A DNA stretch of 64,000 nt from Primulina eburnea (taxonomy: Eukaryota > Streptophyta > Magnoliopsida > Lamiales > Gesneriaceae). The notes below the pieces were generated by a model that saw only the letters and a program-made list of their open reading frames with translations, made no database searches and had not been told where the DNA came from. This document shows, piece after piece, positions 25,082-34,020 of this stretch (its first letter is position 1; the number at the start of each line of letters is the position of its first letter). The position numbers and the translations under genes are program-made. The DNA lies in contig NW_027331249.1 of assembly GCF_022965805.1 (NCBI RefSeq), forward strand, positions 1 to 64,000, given 5' to 3'.

Positions 25082-25265
25082 TACTCCCTTTCTTTAAAAA
25101 GATTTGTCCTCAAATCTTGTCTTTCTTGATAGCTAGGAAGATCAATGTATTCCATGCCTTTTCCATAATCCTGCAAGTAGAGTTTAACAATGCTCGGGAT
25201 CGAACCGGCTATTTCATTAAAATAAAATAAACCAACCTTGTACAGATGTACATGAAGTGGTTTAT
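25082..25265 (-). other. Polypurine tract and 3' internal end of Element B
   Basis: On the minus strand AAAGAAAGGGAGTA abuts the LTR. Just inside lies a frame reading NKPLHVHLYKVGLF, then AGSIPSIVK and LQDYGKGM, homologous to part of the Element C ORF and ending DLRTNLFKEREYDVNL at the LTR. It is out of frame with the main ORF, which stops at 25266, so the original ORF was probably longer. Confidence 0.65.
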
Positions 25266-25913
25266 TCAAAATAAAGAATCGCTCATACTCACTCTTTTGG
25301 GCCACACACATAATTTCTTTTTTTGTTTGCTTGACCTATTTTTCACACAACTCTTTATTTCATCGACGGCCATCTCACTCTTTTTATCACTCCTTTTTTC
25401 GACCATCTCATTTTCTTTTTCTCTCAACTCATCACAAATCTTATTTTCTTTTTCTCTCAACTCATCACAAATTGATTCATCAACACAAATTACATTCGTA
25501 GACAATTGAGCAAAAGAAACAAATTGCACATCATCTAACAACTCACCCTCCACAGCACAACACTCAATACTCGCATTAGACACAATATCAACATTTAAAT
25601 CATCCACAAGTTTGGCTTTAAGGTTCGAAGTGGGATCCACTACCTTCATATCCTCAATTGGACATTGGCTAATATGATGTCCAAACTCTAGACACCAAAC
25701 ACATTGAATATCACAAGTACTAATTTTTGAAATTTTAGATGTACCTTGATATCCACGTTTTGAACTCCTCGCTGGTGTCGCCATGCTTCTCTCTTCTTTA
25801 CCCATCCTTCCAATCTCATCCACTTGCCCATACTTTTCACGCATATGTTTAAATTTTTCCTCTATTCTTTTTCCAAATTCTACCAACAATGACTGAAACT
25901 CACTATCAAGCAT
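25266..25913 (-). CDS. gag-like protein of Element B, possibly truncated
   Basis: The frame is open from 26084, but the ATG at 25913 (MLDSEFQSLLVEF) is the likelier start because the upstream part translates the TGAACAGT repeats and looks non-coding. Length from 25913 is 215 aa. Near residues 55-75 stands a zinc-knuckle-like CVWCLEFGHHISQC (CX2CX4HX4C), typical of Gag nucleocapsid. The C-terminal third is charged, with a repeated ICDELREKEN unit likely to form coiled coil. No protease or polymerase motif follows. I infer a Gag-like protein that binds element RNA, with replication enzymes supplied in trans. Element C carries a homologue. Confidence 0.6.
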   Translation of the reverse strand: MLDSEFQSLLVEFGKRIEEKFKHMREKYGQVDEIGRMGKEERSMATPARSSKRGYQGTSKISKISTCDIQCVWCLEFGHHISQCPIEDMKVVDPTSNLKAKLVDDLNVDIVSNASIECCAVEGELLDDVQFVSFAQLSTNVICVDESICDELREKENKICDELREKENEMVEKRSDKKSEMAVDEIKSCVKNRSSKQKKKLCVWPKRVSMSDSLF

Positions 25914-25948
25914 ATTGCAACCTTTTTTTTTTAATTTTTTTTTTCGGG

Positions 25949-26180
25949 TGAACAGTACGCTACAGTACCGTGAACAGTTAATCCGGAGAATGAACAGTAA
26001 GTCCGATCCGTGAACAGTAACTCCGATTGTGAATAGTATATCCGAAACGATGAACAGTTCTGTGAATAGTAAATTCGGCAGCAATGAACAGTAAAAACGG
26101 CAGATGAACAGTACCGTAAATAGTAAAACCGTTAATGAACAGTACCGTCGGATGAATAGTGCCGGTAATGAACAGTAACC
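25949..26180 (-). repeat. TGAACAGT repeat cluster in the Element B leader
   Basis: Nine exact TGAACAGT units and four variants (TGAATAGT or TAAATAGT) occur at 15-25-bp spacing, most followed by an A and a nearby CCG. In element sense they read ACTGTTCA. They sit between the primer site and the likely gag start. Function unknown. Confidence 0.85.
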
Positions 26181-26182
26181 AC

Positions 26183-26185
<3 letters not shown>

Positions 26186-26213
<28 letters not shown>

Positions 26214-26214
26214 G
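26186..26214 (-). repeat. Poly(T) tract (poly(A) in element sense), Element B leader
   Basis: A homopolymer of nearly 30 T on the plus strand. Length in an assembly may be unreliable. Confidence 0.85.
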
Positions 26215-26312
26215 TAGATTCAACAACAACGCAGAAATCTCTACACGAAAACCGGTATTGAAAATCCTACGAGGATTTGAACGGATACGCTTACTTGAAT
26301 CAAAAACCTTGA

Positions 26313-26324
26313 GCTCTGATACCA
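26313..26324 (-). other. Primer binding site, Element B
   Basis: GCTCTGATACCA on the plus strand is the complement of the initiator-Met tRNA primer site. It fixes the orientation of B as minus. Confidence 0.92.
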
Positions 26325-26326
26325 AA

Positions 26327-27050
26327 TGATACGAATCTTTGTACGAATAAATAGCAAACACGATTATAACGCAATCGCACCCTCTATTTAATTACGATAA
26401 TAAGACTCGTGTGTTTTCCCGATCTTTGAGACAAGTAATTGATAGGTGTGATAATCGCCTCTAGATCACGCGGTCTAGCAACAATTGATCAACGATGGAA
26501 ACAATCTCGTTCAAGAGAACCTCCAAAGAACCCGTCCTTGGCAACCCTCGTGATGTTCGATTGACAAACGCCACAAAAGATAAATCTTTTGATAAGTTTG
26601 ATTTTGAAACACCGAAGTGTATAAAAGCTTTCGCTTTCGGTTGAGAGAAAATCTCGCAATTTGATATCAAATCAATAATGAACAAAAGTTAAAAGTTTAC
26701 ATGGTATTCTAGCTTATACATAGGTAACAAAACCCTAAATATAAAAGATTGCACATTTAAAGATATAAAATCTACTTGCCAAAATAATTAAAACTCTAAC
26801 CAAAATAATTAAAACTCTAATTTAAGAAAAATATTCTCTCCAATTCGTAAAGGACACGGACCCCGTGTACAGGTCCGTGTACACGTTTGTGTAGCCTCGG
26901 TCAGCTTCTACTTGATTGTGATACAACCCGAACCCTTCGAGCCTTGTTTCCAAGCTTTCATTGGTTGGATAAAGGGCAACATTCAACATCTTCAAACCTC
27001 CTCTCGGGATTGGTTCTTGGAACGCATAGTGGCTGGCTAGATTCACATCA
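26327..27050 (-). repeat. 5' LTR of Element B (724 bp)
   Basis: It is the intact copy, TGATACGAATC to GATTCACATCA. The U3 palindrome block is at about 26850-26895 and the TATA-like sequence near 26712-26722 (minus sense). AGAGC follows at 27051-27055. Confidence 0.93.
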
Positions 27051-27055
27051 AGAGC

Positions 27056-27137
27056 AAAACATATTTTGATTGTCAAAATAAATAAAAATTTTAAAACTTC
27101 CGCTGCGTTTGGGCGTGTAGAAAACCCGGATCCAACA
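27056..27137 (+). repeat. 5' LTR of copia G, piece 3 (end)
   Basis: These 82 bp match 57536-57617, ending GGATCCAACA, and complete the LTR after Element B. Confidence 0.92.
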
Positions 27138-28679
27138 TTGGTATCAGAGCCCGGTTTTTTCTAAATCGTATGGTTTTGATATTGAATAATTTATTTCTAA
27201 CCACACAAGTAAATTTTTCAGAAAATTTAGCACCGCGAAAATTTATTTTTCCAGATTTTCAAAAAAAAATTAAAATTAAATATGCCCGGAACTGTTCCGG
27301 GCAGTCCGTGCGTGCAGGGCCGCGCACGACAGCGCGCCCCGCGCTAGCCCAGGCGTCTGACGCCTGCGCGCGGCGTTCGCGCGCTTGTGCGCGTTCTGCG
27401 TACAGGCCCGCGGCCGCTGCCCGAAACGTTCGGGCAGCGGGCGGGCAATGGGCGGGCGGCTGCCCGGGAGCGTCTCGGGAAGCGCGCTGAATAATGGGCT
27501 TGAATTGTTTGGGCCTAGGGTGCGATTTTTTGATTTTTCAAATTTTTGGGTAAAATTGTTATTTTTGAAAATTGGTTCAATTTTTATTTTGAAAAATTAA
27601 TTTTTGGAAAATCAATAATTTTCTTGTAAAATAAATAATTAGAATATGATTTTAATTATTTATGGTAAAAATGAGTTTTTACAAGAAATCAACTATTATT
27701 GATTTAATTGGAAATTAAATAAAAGAGTTTATTTAATTTATTAAATCTTTTAATAATTGTGGTGGTTAGTGATTAAATTATTAGATATATGATTTATCAA
27801 TTAATTAAATTGTTTAATTAAATTGATGTTAATATTTGATATTAAATGCATGAAGGATGATCGAGAGCCTTGACCAATGTGTTAGGTGTATGTTAGGATA
27901 TTTTACTGTTTTATTCGTTTCTTTTTAATATTTGATATTATTAAAGTGGGCCTGGTTTATGGCTCGTTTCCACCCCATGAGATGTATCCCTTATGTGCCA
28001 TGACTATTTAAATGTAATATTAGAAATAGTGGGAGATCAAGACTGGAAGATGGTGGGCCCGATGATCAAGACGAAGACATGTAAAATATTGGAAGCTCTT
28101 GTAATAGTTGCATTTGCATCCCTGCATTCACCTAGGTTTGGACCAGGATCCATGTATGGCTCACATGGATATAATAGTGTTGGCAATCTATCATCCTTAT
28201 TTATTGTTGAATGTCATATTATGATATATATGCGATGTATAGTAGTATGTATGTATGTATATTATTAGATAATATAGTTGCTTGAATCCGGCAAACATAC
28301 AAATTCATGGCACACGATTTTTAAAATAAAATGATGAGACAATTTGAAAATTAAAATCCCTCATTTTGAATAAGATTCAAAATTTATATCAAACCGAAAA
28401 ATTAAAAATTAAAAGAGTTTAATTTTTCCTTGCCTTCCATCAATCGTGGTTGCATGTTGATCGCTACCCGCGGACAGTGTCTGGCTCATATTATTGGGGA
28501 GGCCTGTACGCCGGAAAGCTGTGACTTCCACCAGACATATGATGTGAATTGAGTGGAACTCTCATGACTTCGGCTCATATTATTGAGGGAACTCATGGTG
28601 ACCGTCTACTACAATTCAATATTGATGGGTTGGTTTGACACGCGAAAATTATGGTAAAGCTTTTGTCCTTGAGCGTTTG
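27138..28679 (+). other. Primer site and leader of copia G
   Basis: TGGTATCAGAGC is at 27139-27150. The leader is AT-rich except for a GC-rich block at 27285-27490 made of GCGC-type repeats. At 28485-28620 it carries two GGCTCATATTATTG boxes around GCCGGAAAGCTGTGAC; the same arrangement is found, inverted, in the leader of copia E (49180-49330). The short frames here do not look coding. The leader ends abruptly at 28679 at a breakpoint with gypsy D sequence. Confidence 0.75.
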
Positions 28680-28788
28680 GAAGCTACTTGGGAACTAAAA
28701 GAGAAGATGTTCGAGCAATATCCCTATCTGTTCGAAAATCTAGAAAACTCAAGTTTCAGGGACGAAACTTCCAATAAGGAGGGAGGAA
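28680..28788 (+). pseudogene. Stray 109-bp pol 3' end of a gypsy D-type element
   Basis: This piece is identical by eye to 44348-44456, the last codons of the D pol ([18 protein letters not shown] and onward) plus its polypurine tract. It lies before the 5' LTR of D, where target DNA would be expected, so it belongs to a second, mostly deleted D element or to a recombination product. Confidence 0.9.
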
Positions 28789-30390
28789 TGTACTAATATG
28801 ATTTTTTTTTATTATTATTAATTATTAGTATTAGTATTATTTTTATTAGTCATTATGGAGTTCAAAACATTGACAAACATGAGTTCAAAACATTGAAAAA
28901 CATGAGTTCAAAACATTGAAAAAAACATGAGTTCAAAGCATTGAAAAACAATTGTGTCCAAATTTTTGACTAAAATAATTAAAATATTTTAAAGCATGCA
29001 TTAAATTATAAGAATTATTCTCCAATCTTACCTATAAATAGATGTTTTGAGAATGAGAGAAATCACACCAAAACCTCTCAAACTAGAGCATGAATGAAGC
29101 TTGAACACCATCAACCATTTCTTGAGTGATATTTTCGAGCTAGAAATTCTGTTCATTTTCGAGAGAAACTTCCGGTCCAACGGTTTATTCAAATCTAATC
29201 TCCACCGTTCATATTACACTTTCATATGTTTTAAACATCATATCAAAATTTCAGCCTCATCCATACGGTCAAATTTTGTGAAACCCTTCGGCAAGAAAAC
29301 TGCTCGGATTCCGAACGAGTTTAGCTAATTTACGGATTTTCGGACGATAAATTCAAGCTTGTTTCTTCCGTAATTTTTGAACACCTTTCGGTAAGTGGGC
29401 TTATGTTTTAAAGTATTTAAGTATGTTTTCGAAAATTCGGTCGACATGATATATTCCTTCGATTTGATATATGAATATTTCGTTTTGATAATTTGTTAAG
29501 CATGTTTAAATCAATTTCAAGTGCATGTTCCTTTCGTTTCAAAATTATGTTATCTTCATTTCATGTTATATTCTAATATATATTCTTAAACACCAATTTA
29601 GTGTATTCTAAGAATTATGTTTAAAGGCACTGTTATGATTCAAGTTAGAAATGGTAAAAAGGAAAATTTTCCTAAAACATGATAAGATATGACAAGTTTA
29701 TGGCCCTGATGCGGTGGGTAATAATAACCGATATAAGGCCTCACCCCTTAGAGGAATTACATATAGGGGACTGATCAGTAACACCATGGATAATAAGATG
29801 AAATAACAGTGCAATACGAATAATTTATGTCTATATGTATATGCTAAGTTATGTTTGCTCATTGTTAATATCATGTCTTGATTTTGTTGTGACTAATTAT
29901 TGTGACATGAAATTCATTTAATAATTACATAAATATATATAAGTTATGTCGTATCTATCATTTTATTGTTCCGACGTTTGTTGAGACACGGAAAATTTCG
30001 AATTGTTAAAGATCTATATATGTATATCTTTGTGTTATTGTGATCGATCGGCCCCCACTTGCTGAGTATTTCACAAAATACTCACCCTTACACACCTCTC
30101 ACTCCCAGATAAGAATGAAAAACAAGTTGAAGAAGAAGAGCAAATGCATTTCTGGGGATGGTAACAATGTTTCTGTTGATCAAGACATACTTTGGAATTT
30201 GGATATCTTTAATTTTTACGCTGTTCGCTTCCGCACTCATTTGTTAAATTGATTACGTTGTAAAGACATTGTATGTTTTATGAAAAAGACTGGTTTGGTT
30301 GTACACTGTACTACGAGGCTTGTTGATTTACGATTGAATAATTGTAAAACAACGCCGGATGTCAACTCACCCCGGTATCGGGACGTGACA
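28789..30390 (+). repeat. 5' LTR of gypsy D (1602 bp)
   Basis: It starts TGTACTAATATG and ends CGGGACGTGACA. U3 has four direct repeats of about 24 bp based on GAGTTCAAAACATTG (28858-28952). The TATA box TATAAATA is at 29033-29040. Confidence 0.94.
28858..29040 (+). promoter_or_regulatory. U3 24-bp direct repeats and TATAAATA box, gypsy D
   Basis: Four GAGTTCAAAACATTG-AAAAACAT units lie about 80 bp upstream of TATAAATA (29033-29040). The 3' LTR keeps the same arrangement with TATAAATA at 44699-44706. Confidence 0.65.
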
Positions 30391-30396
30391 TTTAAG

Positions 30397-30408
30397 TGGT
30401 ATCAGAGC
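30397..30408 (+). other. Primer binding site, gypsy D
   Basis: TGGTATCAGAGC six bases after the LTR end. Confidence 0.92.
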
Positions 30409-30646
30409 CCTCCAGGTTCATAATCCGGCTGGGAAATTGCCATAGGAAATTTGACAAAGTCAGTTTTTGGCAAGACCCTAGCGACTTCCTACCAATGAAC
30501 AATATTCACTATTCTTATCGTGACATCTGAAAATCACAAAATTCTATTGATGAAGCGTCCTAAATCACGTTTTGCCGTTTTTGGTAATAATCGTGAATAT
30601 CATAAACTCCTTGTTCTAAGCCTTTCCATTGGTTTTATTTCAGGAA

Positions 30647-31231
30647 ATGGCTTCCCGTACTCGTGCTGAAATACCCAAACGTATGCGTGAACTCGCTCTT
30701 AGTAACCACGAGATTGCAATGGCAAACCTTAGAGCTCAACTTTATGAAGAGCAACAAAAACACCAAGAGCAATTGTTGGCCAAAGATTTGGCATATGAAA
30801 ACTTGAAAAAGGAAAAACAAGAGTTAGAAGAGATCAAAGACCATTTTCAGGCTGACGTACAAAGGTTTGCTTACTATCTCAACTCAGAAGAGAAAAATCA
30901 CGAAATGACCAAAAATAAACTAGAGGCTTCCCAAACAAAAGTCCTTGAATTGAACAAAGAACACCAACAAATGCTAGAAGAATCCCAAGCACTCCAGTCT
31001 CAAATTCAACAAAGTATACTGATGGAAAATCAACGTCGTCAGCAAGATGAGGCAACCATTCAAGAACTACAGAATTCAGTGCACAATTTGACTATGCAAA
31101 ATGAACAATTACAGAATTATGTTCATCATCTTGAGGATGCCATCATTATGGCATTGGAGCCGGAAGTAGAACCGGTAGAAGAACAGATGGAAGATGAAGT
31201 ATTAGGAGATGGCGAGGTTTTAGATGATTGA
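30647..31231 (+). CDS. Extra ORF upstream of gag in gypsy D: coiled-coil protein, 194 aa
   Basis: This is a complete sense-strand ORF between the primer site and gag. The ATG at 30647 (MASRTRAEIPKRMREL) is chosen because it is the first ATG in frame. Residues about 20-165 are rich in Glu, Gln, Lys and Leu in heptad-like order (EEQQKHQEQLLAKD, KEKQELEEIKDHF, QMLEESQALQSQIQQ), predicting a long coiled coil. The C-terminus is acidic (EPEVEPVEEQMEDEV). There is no enzyme motif. I do not recognise a named family. It could assemble with Gag or RNA, but function is unknown. The ATG directly follows TTTTATTTCAG-GAA, which looks like a 3' splice site; gag starts in the same way, suggesting alternative splicing from one leader. 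Confidence 0.75.
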   Translation: MASRTRAEIPKRMRELALSNHEIAMANLRAQLYEEQQKHQEQLLAKDLAYENLKKEKQELEEIKDHFQADVQRFAYYLNSEEKNHEMTKNKLEASQTKVLELNKEHQQMLEESQALQSQIQQSILMENQRRQQDEATIQELQNSVHNLTMQNEQLQNYVHHLEDAIIMALEPEVEPVEEQMEDEVLGDGEVLDD

Positions 31232-31460
31232 GTATTTAGTGTCGTGATTATTTGTAATAAGGATTGATAATCCATTTCCTTTCTTTTACTTCTTATCATT
31301 ACACTTCTGAAAACTTTGATTTGTATTGCTTTTCCTTCTCATTGGAATCAATAAAAAGTTTATTTGATCTATTCCTTGATTGATTTCATATTTGAGTTAA
31401 TCTTCAATATTTTTGTACATAATTATTCAAACATCTTAGAAATTCTCATGCGTGTAGGAA

Positions 31461-31946
31461 ATGGCAGAGAGACCCTATCGTAGCAACCGCAACCCGCGAT
31501 ATGCCAATCGCAACAATGATTGCAACAACAATAACAACGAAGATACACCACCAGCAGCAAGAGTTGGCCTTAGCAGAGAAGATTTAATGGCCATAGCAAC
31601 CATTGTGGCAACAACCATCCAAGGAATGAGCCATGTAAATACCAACACTAATCAGCCACCACCACCTCCACCACCGAATGGAATCAAACACCATTATGAA
31701 TCTCTTCGGAGGAATCGAGTCCCAACGTTTGACGGCAACCCTGACCCAGAAGTTGGTCAAGGCTGGCTCAAGAATATTGAGACACAACTCCAATTGCTTG
31801 AAGTGCCAAATGAACTAAAAGTGACTGTGGTGACACCATTCCTAGAAGAAAAGGCAGCCAAATGGTGGGAGACAATCTCAGCAAATATGACAGAAGTCGG
31901 ACCAATCACATGGCAAAGATTTCGAGAAGCATTCTTGAAACAATAC
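31461..31946 (+). pseudogene. gag of gypsy D, 5' part (interrupted by gypsy F)
   Basis: It starts at ATG 31461 (MAERPYRSNRNPRYA) after TGTAGGAA. The first 85 residues are low-complexity with an Asn run and a Pro run. The gag capsid domain then begins (RVPTFDGNPDPEVGQGWL, KAAKWWETISANM, ITWQRFREAFLKQY). The frame runs into the LTR of F at 31947. The continuation is at 40463. Apart from the insertion I see no break. Confidence 0.9.
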
Positions 31947-33762
31947 TGTAAGGCTCGAGAATTATCCGTGTCATCGATGTGAGGGTTGAAGAGGATTATG
32001 CATGACATGAAAAATGTGAGTTTGAGTAAGCATGGCCGAGACAAGACCGCACCTGCGGTATTAACATCACCGCACCCGCGGTGTAAAGATAGAAAAAAAT
32101 GAGTTTTGGGCGAACAGACACCGCACCCGCGGTGATAGCGTGACCGCCCCCGCGGTGTGAGACCGCACCCGCGGTTATGTAAGGACCGCACCCGCGGTCA
32201 TAGTGTTGCAATTTTTGGTGAATTCGCCGTGAGCATAGCGCACCCGCGCTCTTGAGACACCGCACCCGCGGTCTGCATGCGAGATTGCCACCTTTGAATT
32301 TCGTATTGACACATGGCATGTGATATATAAACCTTGGCATGACATCTCATTCTTCAGATTTCAGAACTTAGAACCGAGAGAGGATTTGGGAGAAGCTTTC
32401 ATTCTTTTGATCTTTGCACTTGAGATTTTGCTATTTCCGGTTATCCGATTTTAATTCTGAGGTAAGATTTGTGTTCCTTGCATTGAAGGCTACAAAGTGA
32501 CGTAAGTTGATATAATTCCAGCATGATTCAGATTGTGGATGTTGGGGAACTTATGATTTTGTTGCGAATATGTGTTCTTGATATGCTAAGCATCGTAGAA
32601 ACGTAAACGGATTGAATTACGGATGTCGTATGCTATAGGTTCAATTTTCCAGCATGTATTATGTGAAGATTATGCAGAATTTGGTATGCATGTTTGTATT
32701 GGATGAGATTATGAGTTATTGAGATTGATTATGATATTGTTATGTTGAGATTGAGTTGGCCGGTATTGAGAAATAAGCCGTTACGCCGTTGAATTGTATT
32801 GAAATCAGTTACAGATTTGTACATTGAGTTAGTTGAGATGCTTGTTGATAGAGTGTGTCTACACATTGCCATTTCAGATTATATTGGTTATTGTGAACTC
32901 GAGACTTCGACTGCGACACCGACGATTCGACAAGAAAGGTATAATTCATGTGGTCACGGGATTGCACAACTCGATTCAGATTTGATACGAGTTTCCCTAA
33001 ATCACATACTAGATTGTTATTACATTTGATTATGTAATGCCTTGTTTATCGATTTATATTCGAGTCCTGAGATAGGAGAGATTGGCAGACTTGCCAAAAC
33101 TAGACGTTTCGGTGTATCGACGCATAGGAGCAGATTTGCTATATGTGTAGACCCTCGATACAGAGTTGACCGAAGTCTAGGAATAAGACGTACCGTTGCC
33201 CCGAGTGGCTGGGTAGGTGACAGACCGTCTTATTCATACCGGGATCCCTAGATTAGAAAAGAGTCGAGTCAAGATTTGAATTGTCGAATACAGATTTGTA
33301 TTCTACTACATGTTTAGATGTATATTCATGTTACTTGATTTATGTTATGCATTTGTACATGATTTATGACATTGCATGCATCCATGTTTTATACTGGGAT
33401 ATGTTCTCACCGGAGTTATCCGGCTGTTGTCGTGTCTGTATGTGTGCATGGCAACAGGTGGGGCAGGATCGGGGTCACGAGCTAGATGAGAGATGATGAT
33501 AGCGTGGAGATCTCGGGCATTGCAGATTACTAGTGGTTTCTTATGGCACTTGTACTACTTATGTTTATAGTTGTCATGTGAACACTAGTGTATGTTGTAC
33601 GAACAGACTTGTATGTACATTACGTTGTTTAATTTCTATCGAGATATGTTATGCTTTAGTTAATACATTTGAATTAAATTAAAAGCAAAATTTTGACCCA
33701 CATTTTCGAACAAAGATCCAATTAAATCCCAAAAGAATAGAGTTAGAGCCCGGGTCCCCACA
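31947..33762 (+). repeat. 5' LTR of gypsy F
   Basis: It starts TGTAAGGCTCGAG and ends CGGGTCCCCACA. Short frames inside recur in the 3' LTR and are not genes. Confidence 0.96.
32050..32330 (+). promoter_or_regulatory. U3 ACCGCACCCGCGGT palindromes and TATATAA box, gypsy F
   Basis: About eight copies of ACCGCACCCGCGGT, each with arms ACCGC and GCGGT, lie between 32050 and 32272. TATATAA at 32324-32330 follows. The 3' LTR repeats this at about 38743-39025. Confidence 0.65.
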
Positions 33763-33767
33763 ACAGG

Positions 33768-33779
33768 TGGTATCAGAGC
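33768..33779 (+). other. Primer binding site, gypsy F
   Basis: TGGTATCAGAGC five bases after the LTR end. The leader to 34020 holds no other feature I can support. Confidence 0.93.
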
Positions 33780-34020
33780 AGTAGGTTCATTAGACTGAAA
33801 TAGAATAGAATGAGCCGGGTAGATCGAGTCATCTTCCTTGCTTTTGAGATGCTAGCATGCTTTATTGCTTTCCCTATTATATGTTGTGTTGTATTATCTG
33901 AATTGATTTACAGCATTTCAAGCCTGAATCAGAACCGATTCTCGATCAGAGGCATATGATCAGAGGAGGGCTGAGACAGATGACATTGGGTGTGTACTAA
34001 TCAGTTTTATGATCAGATTT

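Larger units (their letters stand above)
17144..27050 (-). mobile_element. Element B: non-autonomous gypsy-like LTR element in the copia G LTR
   Basis: LTRs begin TGATACGAATC and end GATTCACATCA; the duplication AGAGC is at 17139-17143 and 27051-27055. The minus-strand primer site is 26313-26324 and the polypurine tract 25082-25094. The internal region is only about 1.25 kb and encodes one gag-like ORF with a zinc knuckle; there is no protease, RT or integrase. LTR ends and ORF resemble Element C. Its 3' LTR is interrupted by gypsy H. Confidence 0.93.

Noticed and set aside
27170..27600. GC-rich Ala/Arg frames in the copia G leader
   Set aside because: Composition follows GCGC repeats; no motif, and the corresponding copia E leader has no such frame.
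29101..29328. 75-codon frame repeated at 44767-44994
   Set aside because: LTR sequence of gypsy D.
30647..31231. Coiled-coil ORF as a host gene fragment
   Set aside because: It lies between primer site and gag of gypsy D in element sense, with no flanking breakpoints or target duplication of its own, so it is treated as part of the element.
32799..33496. Three consecutive open frames of 69-76 codons, repeated at 39493-40190
   Set aside because: Both sets lie in the two LTRs of gypsy F, and identity follows from LTR duplication, not coding constraint.
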